Below, piece by piece: positions 1-6,498 of a stretch of 7,713 bases of DNA. Made by a program: the position numbers and the translations under genes. Every line of letters begins with the position of its first letter. Position 1 is the stretch's first letter. Where the stretch lies: the NCBI GenBank assembly GCA_021778935.1, contig JAJYBQ010000120.1, positions 1 through 7,713 on the forward strand, in the 5' to 3' direction. The notes under the pieces were generated by a model that was not told the origin of the DNA, searched no databases, and worked only from the letters and a program-made list of their open reading frames with translations. This DNA comes from Pseudomonadota bacterium. Lineage in GTDB: Bacteria; Pseudomonadota; Gammaproteobacteria; Burkholderiales; Burkholderiaceae.

Positions 1-1
1 C

Positions 2-457
2 ATCGCCAGCGATGCGCCCGAGTATCTCGCGCTGATCGCCGAACGGCTGAGCGCGGCGCTCGACGGTGCCGGCCGGCGGTCGGAAGCCCTCAACCTGTTG
101 CGGCGGGTGCTGCTGGACCATCCTTCCATCGACCTGCTCGACATCGCCGTGCGGCGCACGCAGGAATGGGAGGGGAATGCCGCCGGGGAAGCGGTGCTGC
201 GGGAGGAACTCAATCGTCACCCGTCCTTGCTGGGCTTCGAGCGCCTGCTGGCGATGCGCGCGGCGTCGGCGCCGGGCAAGGACCGGGAACTGGAATTGTT
301 GCGTGGACTCATTCAGGCCCAGGCGCGCAATCTGTCGCGCTACCGTTGCGGCACCTGCGGGTTTCGGACGCGATCGTTCCCATGGCAGTGTCCGGGATGC
401 CTGAGTTGGGACAGCTACTCGCCAAAACGGATCGAAGAACTGGAGTCGGCAGCATGA
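2..457 (+). CDS. lapB: LPS assembly protein LapB (YciM), C-terminal part, 5' end outside window
   Basis: This is the last 151 codons of LapB; the family is about 390 residues, so the N-terminal membrane anchor and most TPR repeats lie upstream of the window. In E. coli LapB is an inner-membrane protein facing the cytoplasm that acts with FtsH to control LpxC turnover and so the amount of LPS made. Seen here: an Ala/Leu-rich helical stretch fitting the last TPR-like repeats, then a rubredoxin-like metal site made of two CxxC pairs (RYRCGTCGF at 344-361 and CPGC at 389-400), followed by a short tail ending ESAA. A CxxC pair, a short spacer with a Trp, and a second CxxC pair at the extreme C-terminus is the hallmark of LapB. 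The stop overlaps the cysM start as ATGA, suggesting translational coupling. The identification rests on the C-terminus only. Confidence 0.9.
   Translation: MASDAPEYLALIAERLSAALDGAGRRSEALNLLRRVLLDHPSIDLLDIAVRRTQEWEGNAAGEAVLREELNRHPSLLGFERLLAMRAASAPGKDRELELLRGLIQAQARNLSRYRCGTCGFRTRSFPWQCPGCLSWDSYSPKRIEELESAA
442..445 (+). promoter_or_regulatory. Ribosome binding site of cysM inside the end of lapB
   Basis: GGAG lies 8 bases before the ATG at 454, within the last codons of lapB. It supports ATG 454 over the longer open frame that runs in from 166. Homology agrees, because the conserved CysM N-terminal stretch (TIGNTPLVRLQR) begins 12 residues after this ATG. Confidence 0.7.
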
Positions 458-1371
458 TCGGGCGCAACGCGATTCCCACCGTCGAAGGGACGATCGGCAA
501 TACCCCGCTGGTCCGGCTGCAACGCATCGACGCGACGCAATGGCGCGCGGGCGGGAACGTGCTGCTGGCCAAGCTCGAAGGCAACAATCCCGGCGGCTCG
601 GTCAAGGATCGCCCGGCATATTCGATGATCCGGCGCGCCGAAGAACGCGGCGAGATCCATCCCGGCGACCGGTTGATCGAAGCGACCAGCGGCAATACCG
701 GTATCGCCTTGGCAATGATCGCGGCGATGAAGGGCTACCGCATGACTCTGATCATGCCGGACAACCTGTCCCTCGAGCGGCGGGCCGCGATGCTGGCGTA
801 CGGCGCCGAGCTGATTCTGACCCCGGCGGCGCAAGGGGGGATGGAGCACGCGCGCGACCTGGCGATGGCCATGCAGGCCCGCGGCGAAGGGAAGGTGCTC
901 GATCAGTTCGCCAATGCCGACAACCCGCGCGCGCATTACGAGGCCACCGGCCCCGAAATCTGGCGCGATACGGGGGGTGCCGTGACGCATTTCGTTTCCA
1001 GCATGGGGACGACCGGGACGATCATGGGAGTATCCCGGTTCCTCAAGGAGCGCAACCCGGGGATCGTCGTCGTGGGCGCGCAACCGGCCGAAGGCTCCCA
1101 GATTCCGGGCATTCGCAAATGGTCGGAGGCGTATCTGCCGAAGATTTTCGAGGCGGCGCGCGTCGACCGGATCGAATACGTCACGCAGGAAGACGCCGAG
1201 GAGATGGCCCGGCGCATGGCGGCCGAAGAAGGCATTCACGCCGGCATCTCGTCCGGCGGCGCGTTGTGCATCGCCTTGCGACTGGCGCGGGAAGTCGAGA
1301 ACGCCACCATCGTGTTCGTCGTTTGTGATCGCGGCGATCGCTATCTGTCGACCGGGGTCTTCAACCGTTGA
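454..1371 (+). CDS. cysM: Cysteine synthase B (O-acetylserine sulfhydrylase B), PLP enzyme
   Basis: A 305-residue fold-type II PLP enzyme that makes cysteine from O-acetyl-L-serine and sulfide. CysM-type enzymes can also use thiosulfate to give S-sulfocysteine; whether this one does is inferred from family. Seen: TIGNTPLVRLQR near residue 13, the PLP-binding lysine in GGSVKDR (Lys51), the substrate-binding loop ATSGNTGIALAM (SGNTG at 79-83), the glycine-rich phosphate loop SSMGTTGTIMGVSRF, the SSGGAL motif that contacts the cofactor, and the C-terminal CDRGDRYLSTGVF. Throughout, it resembles E. coli CysM (303 residues) more than CysK, for example LEGNNPGGSVKDR and CDRGDRYLST. The cytoplasmic product is complete. 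It overlaps lapB by four bases (ATGA), so the two are probably translated from one message. A weak stem follows at 1415-1431. Confidence 0.97.
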   Translation: MIGRNAIPTVEGTIGNTPLVRLQRIDATQWRAGGNVLLAKLEGNNPGGSVKDRPAYSMIRRAEERGEIHPGDRLIEATSGNTGIALAMIAAMKGYRMTLIMPDNLSLERRAAMLAYGAELILTPAAQGGMEHARDLAMAMQARGEGKVLDQFANADNPRAHYEATGPEIWRDTGGAVTHFVSSMGTTGTIMGVSRFLKERNPGIVVVGAQPAEGSQIPGIRKWSEAYLPKIFEAARVDRIEYVTQEDAEEMARRMAAEEGIHAGISSGGALCIALRLAREVENATIVFVVCDRGDRYLSTGVFNR

Positions 1372-1414
1372 CCTGTGGGTTGCGTACGGCGGGTTCCCAT
1401 CCCTTTGTTCGAGT

Positions 1415-1442
1415 ATCCCGCGGATTGGGATGCTTTCTTCTC
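1415..1442 (+). terminator. Weak possible terminator after cysM
   Basis: A 5-bp stem, ATCCC (1415-1419) with GGGAT (1427-1431) around a 7-base loop, is followed by a pyrimidine-rich run (GCTTTCTTCTC, 1432-1442). The stem is short and the T-tract is broken by C, so it may leak or be chance. It is 44 bases after the cysM stop. Confidence 0.3.
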
Positions 1443-1466
1443 ATCAATGATTTTCGGGCGCAGAAT
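1438..1466 (+). promoter_or_regulatory. Candidate sigma-70 promoter for the 77-codon gene
   Basis: TTCTCA (1438-1443) and CAGAAT (1461-1466) are separated by 17 bases and each matches 4 of 6 consensus positions. A start near 1473 would give a leader of about 38 bases before the gene at 1511. Two 4/6 matches can occur by chance, and the -35 overlaps the pyrimidine tract of the weak stem. Confidence 0.3.
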
Positions 1467-1500
1467 TTCGCGGAGCACGAACGAATCCAGTCCGTTTCCG

Positions 1501-1505
1501 GGAGG
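1501..1505 (+). promoter_or_regulatory. Strong ribosome binding site for the 77-codon gene
   Basis: GGAGG lies 5 bases before ATG 1511. It is the best Shine-Dalgarno match I found in the window and is the main reason to accept this short frame as a real gene. Confidence 0.75.
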
Positions 1506-1510
1506 ATGCG

Positions 1511-1744
1511 ATGCACATTCCGTCCGAGGTGGTGAACGTCATCGACGCGGTGCATTTGACCGATTCGGAGTCCTACCAGCGGACGTTCGAGCCGGATCAG
1601 GCGGGCCGACTGCAGCCTGGCTATTATCTTGTCCTGTGGAAGGAAGAGATCGAGGTTTCCCGTTTCGACGCGCAGGCCGACTATGTCGGACCGTTTCCCA
1701 CGCGCCGGGTGGCCGAGGACGTGCTGGCGTTTTTCTGTCGTTGA
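1511..1744 (+). CDS. Small acidic protein of unknown function, 77 residues
   Basis: I do not recognise this protein. It starts at an ATG preceded by GGAGG and stops with TGA just before a probable intrinsic terminator, so it looks like a complete small gene. It has no signal peptide, membrane segment, or CxxC or HxH metal motif, and its single Cys is the penultimate residue. By count it has 13 acidic and 7 Lys/Arg residues (net about -6). The middle, GYYLVLWKEEIEVSRFD (residues 37-53), alternates hydrophobic and charged residues like a beta hairpin; it is followed by a Tyr-Val-Gly-Pro-Phe stretch (58-62) and a C-terminal helix, RRVAEDVLAFFC. This suggests a small soluble alpha/beta protein. 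Long frames also exist here in other phases and on the other strand, but none has a comparable ribosome site. It faces murI convergently. Function cannot be inferred from its neighbours. Confidence 0.72.
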   Translation: MHIPSEVVNVIDAVHLTDSESYQRTFEPDQAGRLQPGYYLVLWKEEIEVSRFDAQADYVGPFPTRRVAEDVLAFFCR

Positions 1745-1772
1745 CCCGGTGCGCGACAAGCCTCGTTCAGGG

Positions 1773-1791
1773 CGGGACCGGTTCCGTTTTT
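1773..1791 (+). terminator. Intrinsic terminator after the 77-codon gene
   Basis: The stem CGGGA (1773-1777) pairs with TTCCG (1782-1786) around a CCGG loop, with one G-U pair, and is followed directly by five T (1787-1791). This is the usual stem plus T-tract form, though the stem is short. It lies 29 bases after the stop at 1744, in the convergent gap before murI. Confidence 0.5.
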
Positions 1792-1834
1792 CCATTCCCG
1801 GAAGGGCGCGAGGTGGGCGATGCAGGCGATTGTG

Positions 1835-2617
1835 CTATGCCGCGTCCGGCAGCAAGCGCGCCGCGAGTGCAGCTAGGCGGTCGACGTCACCGCTCGATTC
1901 GAGACGTAGGCGCGCCGGGGGTGCCGCGGCGTTCGCGGCATGGTCGGAACCGCTCGTCGCGGTGCGCAGGCGCCGCGCCAGTTCTCGCGCGATCGCGGGT
2001 CCTGTTTCGATGATCGTGACGCCAGGTGCCGCGGCTTCGATCGCGCTGCGCAGAAACGGGTAGTGTGTGCATCCCAGCACGAGCGTGTCCGCTCCCGCCT
2101 CCAGTAGCGGCGCCACCGACGCCCGGATCGTTTCGTGCGCGGCCGGGGTGTCGGTTTGGCCGGATTCCACCAGTTCCACCCAACCCTGGGCAGCATGCGC
2201 GACGAAGCGCACCTCCGGCGCTTCCTCGCCCGTCCGGCGCAGCAATTCGGCGTAGCGCCGACTGGCCAGCGTCGCCGCGGTCGCCAGGACTCCCACGACA
2301 CCGCTGCGGGTCGCCGAGGCGCCGGGTTTGAGGCCGGGTTCGACCCCGATCACGGGAACCGGTGCCCAGGCGCGCACGGCGTCGATGGCGTTGGCCGTTG
2401 CCGTGTTGCATGCGATGACGAGCGCGCGCACGTCATGTTCGAGCAGGCGGGCGCAGCAAAGCCGGGTGCGATCGAGGATTTCCCGGTCGCTGCGCGACCC
2501 ATAGGGGACGAACGCCGAGTCGGCGAAGTAGACGATTTCCTCCTCCGGCATGGCCGCACGGATCGCGGCAACGACGGAAAGGCCGCCTGCGCCGGAGTCG
2601 AATACGCCGATGGCCAT
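1835..2617 (-). CDS. murI: Glutamate racemase
   Basis: A 260-residue cytoplasmic enzyme that interconverts L- and D-glutamate, supplying D-Glu for the peptidoglycan stem peptide. It is cofactor-independent and uses two cysteines. Both are present: Cys70 in ACNTATANA and Cys183 in GCTHYPF, with His185 next to the second. Other family signatures are the N-terminal GVFDSGAGGLSV (Asp7, Ser8), PYGSRS at 38-43, and the GVEPGLKP loop at 91-98. Length is normal and the frame is intact. The ATG at 2617 is right for the family, since GVFDSG starts at residue 4, but the ribosome site before it is poor. It begins 25 bases after the fumarase stop on the same strand, so it is probably read from the same message and perhaps partly by re-initiation. 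It ends with TAG facing the convergent + strand gene. Confidence 0.96.
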   Translation of the reverse strand: MAIGVFDSGAGGLSVVAAIRAAMPEEEIVYFADSAFVPYGSRSDREILDRTRLCCARLLEHDVRALVIACNTATANAIDAVRAWAPVPVIGVEPGLKPGASATRSGVVGVLATAATLASRRYAELLRRTGEEAPEVRFVAHAAQGWVELVESGQTDTPAAHETIRASVAPLLEAGADTLVLGCTHYPFLRSAIEAAAPGVTIIETGPAIARELARRLRTATSGSDHAANAAAPPARLRLESSGDVDRLAALAARLLPDAA

Positions 2618-2642
2618 GTCGCGAATGTCTCGGGAGAGTCCG

Positions 2643-4169
2643 TCAGTGATTGCGCGTTGCGGCGATCATCGCCTGCCACCGGCGCGGCCCGTTTTCGTGC
2701 ACCGAGGCGCCTTCCGCATCGACTGCCACCGTAACCGGCATGTCCTGCACCGTGAACTCGTAGATGGCTTCCATGCCGAGATCCGGAAAGGCCAGCACCC
2801 GCGCGCTGCGGATGGCCTGGGCGACGAGGTAGGCCGCGCCTCCCACTGCGATGCAGTACGCGGCGCGGTGGCGGCGGATCGACTCGATCGTGGCGGGGCC
2901 GCGTTCCGCCTTGCCGATCATCGCCAGCAGGCCGGTTTGCGCGAGCATCGTGTCGGTGAACTTGTCCATGCGCGTGGCGGTGGTGGGGCCGGCCGGACCG
3001 ACGGCCTCACCTTGCACCGGGTCGACCGGGCCCACGTAGTAGATCACCCGTCCGCGGAAATCGACGGGCAGCGGTTCGCCCCGCGCGAGCATGTCGCAGA
3101 TGCGGGCGTGCGCCGCATCGCGGCCGGTCAGCAGGCGGCCGGAAAGCAGCAGGGTCTGCCCCGGCTTCCACGACGCGACCTCCTCGGGTGTCAACGTATC
3201 GAGATCGACTCGCCGAGCCTGCTCCGAATCCGGCTTCCAATGGATGTCGGGCCATTCCGACAGGGGAAGGGGCGCGAACTGCGCCGGTCCCGAACCATCG
3301 AGCGTGAAATGCACGTGCCGGGTAGCGGCGCAATTGGGAATGAGGCCGACGGGTTTCCCGGCCGCGTGGCTCGGATAGGTACAGATCTTCACGTCGAGCA
3401 CGGTGGTCAGACCGCCTAGTCCCTGGGCGCCGATGCCCAGGGCGTTGACCCGCTCATGGATCTCGACGCGGAGGTCCTCGATTTCGGTGCGCGGCCCCCG
3501 CGCGAGCAACTCCGCCATGTCGATGTCCTGCATCAGCGCCTGTTTGGCGAGCAGCATCGCCTTTTCCGCCGTGCCGCCGATCCCGATCCCGAGCATGCCG
3601 GGCGGACACCAGCCGGCCCCCAGGGAAGGAACGGTGTTCACCACCCAATCCGCGACCGAGTCGCCCGGATTGAGCATGGCGAGGCGGGCTTTGTTTTCGG
3701 AGCCGCCGCCTTTCGCGGCTACGGTCACCTCGACGCGGTTGCCCGGCACGAGTTCGATGTGGATCACCGCGGGCGTGTTGTCGCCCGTATTACGGCGCGG
3801 TCCGATCGGCGGATCGACGACGGACGCGCGCAACGGATTGTCGGGATTCCGATAGGCACGACGCACCCCCTCGTTCACGGCCGGATCGAGGCCATCGCCC
3901 AGTCCCTCCCAGCGGACATCCAGGCCGATCCGAAGGAATACGTTGACGATCCCGGTGTCCTGGCAGATGGGGCGGTGCCCCTCCGCGCACATGCGGGAAT
4001 TGGTGAGGATCTGGGCGATCGCGTCTCGCGCGGCAGGGCTCTTCTCGACCTCGTAGGCGCGGGTGAGGCTGTGGACGTAGTCGAGCGGGTGGTAGTAGCT
4101 GATGAACTGCAGCGCATCCGCGATGCTCTGCACCAGATCGGCTCGGCGGATCGGGCGGACGGGGTTCAT
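2643..4169 (-). CDS. fumA: Class I fumarate hydratase ([4Fe-4S], single chain)
   Basis: A 508-residue cytoplasmic TCA-cycle enzyme converting fumarate to L-malate. An N-terminal Fumerase domain (about residues 10-285) carries the three expected [4Fe-4S] ligands: Cys69 in RPICQDTGIVN, Cys188 in GWCPPGMLGIGIGGTAEKA, and Cys280 in NCAATRHVHF. A C-terminal beta/alpha domain follows, with the GRDAAHARI motif and the GPTTATRMDKFTD segment. As both domains are in one chain, it is not a two-subunit tartrate dehydratase (TtdAB), although class I enzymes can show side activity on tartrate-like substrates. The open frame continues upstream to 4670 inside the next gene, but the conserved part starts just after ATG 4169 (LVQSIADALQFISYYHP), so that start is chosen; its ribosome site is weak. 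[4Fe-4S] fumarases are oxygen- and superoxide-sensitive, and no class II fumarase is seen in this window. Confidence 0.95.
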   Translation of the reverse strand: MNPVRPIRRADLVQSIADALQFISYYHPLDYVHSLTRAYEVEKSPAARDAIAQILTNSRMCAEGHRPICQDTGIVNVFLRIGLDVRWEGLGDGLDPAVNEGVRRAYRNPDNPLRASVVDPPIGPRRNTGDNTPAVIHIELVPGNRVEVTVAAKGGGSENKARLAMLNPGDSVADWVVNTVPSLGAGWCPPGMLGIGIGGTAEKAMLLAKQALMQDIDMAELLARGPRTEIEDLRVEIHERVNALGIGAQGLGGLTTVLDVKICTYPSHAAGKPVGLIPNCAATRHVHFTLDGSGPAQFAPLPLSEWPDIHWKPDSEQARRVDLDTLTPEEVASWKPGQTLLLSGRLLTGRDAAHARICDMLARGEPLPVDFRGRVIYYVGPVDPVQGEAVGPAGPTTATRMDKFTDTMLAQTGLLAMIGKAERGPATIESIRRHRAAYCIAVGGAAYLVAQAIRSARVLAFPDLGMEAIYEFTVQDMPVTVAVDAEGASVHENGPRRWQAMIAATRNH

Positions 4170-4210
4170 GTCGTGTCGGCCGGCTTTCGAAAACGCGGTG
4201 GAAGGATCCT

Positions 4211-4236
4211 GATCGTGCCGATAGTTTCCCACGACC
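4211..4236 (-). other. Hairpin in the gap between the GT39-like gene and fumarase
   Basis: Read on the - strand, GGTCGTG (4236-4230) can pair with CACGATC (4217-4211) across a 12-base loop: seven pairs, one of them G-U. No T-tract follows, so it is not a standard terminator. It could mark an RNA processing site or be chance. I see no convincing promoter in this 70-base gap. Confidence 0.3.
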
Positions 4237-4239
4237 CTT

Positions 4240-6117
4240 TCAGGGCGTGCGCTCCCAGATGCGCCAGATCTCGTGGGGCCGTGGCCGCCGGCGTCCTTCC
4301 CATGCCGGATTCCACGCCGAGGTGAGGCCTGCGTAGGGCGGAATGTCGACGGCCGTTCTCCCATGCGCGACGTATTGCAGCGCGAACCGGCAATCCGCGG
4401 GAGATTCGCCACTGCGGCGGAACGGGATTCGCCCGTAATAGGCAACGATGGCGCGCTCGGCCAGGGGAACATGAATCGCGTCGACGCAACTGTGCCCCGA
4501 CCATCCATGACTGCGGAGCTCGGTGGCGAGCCCGAGCGAAAAACTCCGGTATCCGAAGATGTAGTCGACCGCGGGAAGGTACAGCAGATTGGCGGTTGCC
4601 CAGGCGGCGGCGACCCCTGCGGCGGCCAGCATGGGACCACGCCACAGGACATGCGGCCGACGTACCACACGCCAGAAGATCAGGTAGATCCAGAACAGTG
4701 CCACGAGCGCGGCCGGCCCGAGTGTCGACAGGCTCGCCTTGGCGCGGAACCCGGGGGCAAGCCGCGCCACCGAGCTCGCCATTGCGTGCGGAACACCCAG
4801 ATCCATCGCCGCGCAATAGGCCCAGAGAAAGAGCAGAACAAGAGAAAAGAAGGCGATCGCCAACCAGTCGATCGCGTTGTCCAGGGCTCGGCGCAGGGTC
4901 GTCGCGCCGAATGCGGCGAGGACGACCAGCGGCGGAATCAGGTCGACCAGGGCGCGTTCGTCGAGCGGAGACGACGCCATCATCGCCGCGGTCATGGACA
5001 CGAGCAGCAGGAGCGGCCGTTCCAGGTGCGGTGCGCGCAGGCTCCAGCGCCAGGCGTAGACGGCCCAGGCAGCCAGGGGCCAGAGCGGCCACAGAAACCA
5101 GACGCCGGTACGCAGCAGCCAGGCCCCGGCGTGGGCGGCGGAACGCGGCGAGGCGAGCGGAAGGGAATCCGGGGCGAAGTTCGCGCGTTCCCACGCCGCA
5201 AAAAAAGACGCGGCTTCGTGGGGAAAGAAATGGAATCCGAGCATCGGCCATGCCGCCGCGATGGCCACGCCCACGGCGAGCACGATGAGGGCAGGGCCGA
5301 TTCCAGGGGAAACTCCGGGATACGCCATCGCGTCGGCCGATCCTGCGTCCGCGGCGGACATCGTATCGCCCGCGCCGGGTCGTGATATTCCTTCCGAGAT
5401 CGGTGCGGTCCGACTGCGCAGGAATACCAGGATGCAGCCGAGCAGCAGCCCGCTGGCCAGGATCGGCCCCTGAATGAGCGCTGCGGCGCCGACCGCTACG
5501 CCGGCCAACACGGCCGCGAGGACGCGATGCCACTCGATGGCGCTCAGCGCCAGCAGCGCGACCGAGACGGCTGCCATGGCGGCGGCGTCGGCGTGTGTTT
5601 GGTGGAGTCGCAGGACGACGCCGATCGTTCCGATCGCGAGCAGCAGGGCGATGTCGGCTACCAGACGGGCGTAATCGCGCCGGTTGGCGTCGCCGCCGAA
5701 CGCGCCCGGCACCGGTAGCGCTTCGTCGCGCCGCGCCAAACGGGAGACGGCCTGCCACAAGGCGACGATCGCAAGGGGATACCAGAAGAGATTGATCGCC
5801 GCCGCGGCGTTGGTCTCCCCGAACCGTCCGCCGAACCAGCGGATCAGCGCGGCGCCAAGCCAGTAGGGGAGCGGCCCGTCGCGGACGGCGGGAACGCCGG
5901 CAACGTTCGGCAACAGCCAGTTCTGGCCGGGGCCATGCACCATGCTCCACATGCGCGCGAAGCCGGTGGCGTCCTGAGGCCAGAGTTCATGCCCGAACAG
6001 GCCGGGAACGATGAATGCCGCGAGCAGGGAAACCAGCGCCCATCGCGGCATCGCGGCCGCGGCTTGCGCGGTGATCCGCGCGGGGGATCGGCGCGGAATG
6101 TCGATCAATGGAAACAC
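4240..6117 (-). CDS. Multi-pass membrane protein, GT39/ArnT-like glycosyltransferase fold, substrate unknown
   Basis: About 600-625 residues depending on the start. An N-terminal helix (about 26-42) is followed by a periplasmic-type loop, LWPQDATGFARM, then GVPAVRDGPLPYWLGAAL. These sit where ArnT/PMT-like enzymes have PDExRYA and the later KPPLxYW, so Asp49 and Asp80 would be the conserved acidic residues; the usual Glu after the first Asp is Ala here. A further family-like stretch is LRLHQTHADAAAM (about 169-181). Roughly 11-13 hydrophobic segments follow up to about residue 510. A soluble C-terminal tail then holds Cys544 and Cys576, a possible periplasmic disulfide. Such enzymes move sugars from polyprenyl-phosphate donors onto lipid A, glycans or proteins; the acceptor here cannot be told. 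The 6117 start is GTG. TTG 6108 (better spaced from AGGG) and ATG 6051 are alternatives. Confidence 0.8.
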   Translation of the reverse strand: MFPLIDIPRRSPARITAQAAAAMPRWALVSLLAAFIVPGLFGHELWPQDATGFARMWSMVHGPGQNWLLPNVAGVPAVRDGPLPYWLGAALIRWFGGRFGETNAAAAINLFWYPLAIVALWQAVSRLARRDEALPVPGAFGGDANRRDYARLVADIALLLAIGTIGVVLRLHQTHADAAAMAAVSVALLALSAIEWHRVLAAVLAGVAVGAAALIQGPILASGLLLGCILVFLRSRTAPISEGISRPGAGDTMSAADAGSADAMAYPGVSPGIGPALIVLAVGVAIAAAWPMLGFHFFPHEAASFFAAWERANFAPDSLPLASPRSAAHAGAWLLRTGVWFLWPLWPLAAWAVYAWRWSLRAPHLERPLLLLVSMTAAMMASSPLDERALVDLIPPLVVLAAFGATTLRRALDNAIDWLAIAFFSLVLLFLWAYCAAMDLGVPHAMASSVARLAPGFRAKASLSTLGPAALVALFWIYLIFWRVVRRPHVLWRGPMLAAAGVAAAWATANLLYLPAVDYIFGYRSFSLGLATELRSHGWSGHSCVDAIHVPLAERAIVAYYGRIPFRRSGESPADCRFALQYVAHGRTAVDIPPYAGLTSAWNPAWEGRRRPRPHEIWRIWERTP

Positions 6118-6120
6118 CCT
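6115..6120 (-). promoter_or_regulatory. Possible ribosome site pointing to a TTG start for the GT39-like gene
   Basis: On the - strand AGGGTG (6120-6115) contains the GTG taken as the longest start and lies six bases before an in-frame TTG (6108-6106). A GTG start would have its own ribosome site inside the hairpin at 6122-6143, whereas TTG would have AGGG free and well spaced. This weakens the GTG call without settling it. Confidence 0.35.
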
Positions 6121-6121
6121 G

Positions 6122-6143
6122 GCGCGGGCGCAGCGGCCCGCGC
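6122..6143 (-). other. Perfect 8-bp GC hairpin just before the GT39-like gene
   Basis: GCGCGGGC and GCCCGCGC form a perfect all-GC 8-bp stem with a 6-base loop (6130-6135), filling much of the 48-base gap after rpmE2. No T-tract follows, so it is not a standard Rho-independent terminator. It ends four bases before the GTG start. It could protect the 3' end of the rpmE2 message, slow read-through, or limit translation of the next gene. Confidence 0.55.
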
Positions 6144-6165
6144 GGTCGTGTACATCCAGCGCGCG

Positions 6166-6468
6166 TCAGCGCTGCTTCTTTGCCTTGGCGGCGTTCGCCT
6201 CCGCCACTGCCGCATTGATCTCCTTGGATTTGGCGGCAAACTTCTGGCGGAACTTCTCGACCCGGCCGGCTTCGACGACACGCGTCTGGGCGCCGGTGTA
6301 GAACGGGTGCGAGGCCGAGGAGGTGTCGAGCTTCACCAGCGGATATTCCTTGCCGTCGATGGTGATCTTTTCCCGGGTCGGCGCGGTCGAGCGGGTGATG
6401 AATCGGAAGTCGCAGGTCATGTCCTGGAACACGACTTCGCGGTATTCGGGGTGGATGCCTTCTTTCAT
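6166..6468 (-). CDS. rpmE2: 50S ribosomal protein L31, type B
   Basis: A 100-residue large-subunit ribosomal protein that in characterised ribosomes helps bridge the 50S and 30S subunits. [16 protein letters not shown] and the following [12 protein letters not shown] are the type B (zinc-free) signature. The two CxxC pairs of zinc-type L31 are absent, with only Cys19 present. The core continues with [22 protein letters not shown], then [10 protein letters not shown]. The last 20 or so residues are an Ala/Lys-rich tail ([15 protein letters not shown]), making the protein a little longer than the usual 80-90 residues. It lies 72 bases downstream of rho, an arrangement I recall from betaproteobacteria, where it is often just called rpmE. 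In bacteria with both types, type B replaces the zinc form under zinc limitation; no Zur box is evident here, and as the rho-linked copy it may simply be the main L31. Confidence 0.96.
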   Translation of the reverse strand: MKEGIHPEYREVVFQDMTCDFRFITRSTAPTREKITIDGKEYPLVKLDTSSASHPFYTGAQTRVVEAGRVEKFRQKFAAKSKEINAAVAEANAAKAKKQR

Positions 6469-6498
6469 GATGGGCTCATGGATCCAATGGAACCGAAG

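Noticed and set aside
166..453. Upstream extension of cysM within lapB
   Set aside because: It would overlap lapB in another frame; the CysM family start and the GGAG site fix ATG 454.
1361..1795. - strand open frame of 144 codons opposite the 77-codon gene
   Set aside because: It is Arg-rich with no clear ribosome site and crosses the + strand terminator; the + strand 77-codon frame has the better start signals.
2550..3419. Long + strand open frame opposite fumarase and the start of murI
   Set aside because: It is antisense to two well-conserved enzymes, with no recognisable domain and no ribosome site that I can see.
4185..4192. TTTCGAAA palindrome before fumarase as an operator
   Set aside because: It is only 8 bases, occurs once, and has no known regulator match or paired site.
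4170..4670. Extension of the fumarase frame by 167 codons upstream of ATG 4169
   Set aside because: The extension lies mostly inside the GT39-like gene in another frame and is compositionally odd (Pro/Ser/Arg-rich). The conserved fumarase sequence begins just after 4169.
4166..5950. Long - strand open frame in a second phase of the GT39-like gene
   Set aside because: It is Arg/Pro/Ala-rich with no hydrophobic pattern, whereas the other phase gives clear membrane helices and family-like motifs.
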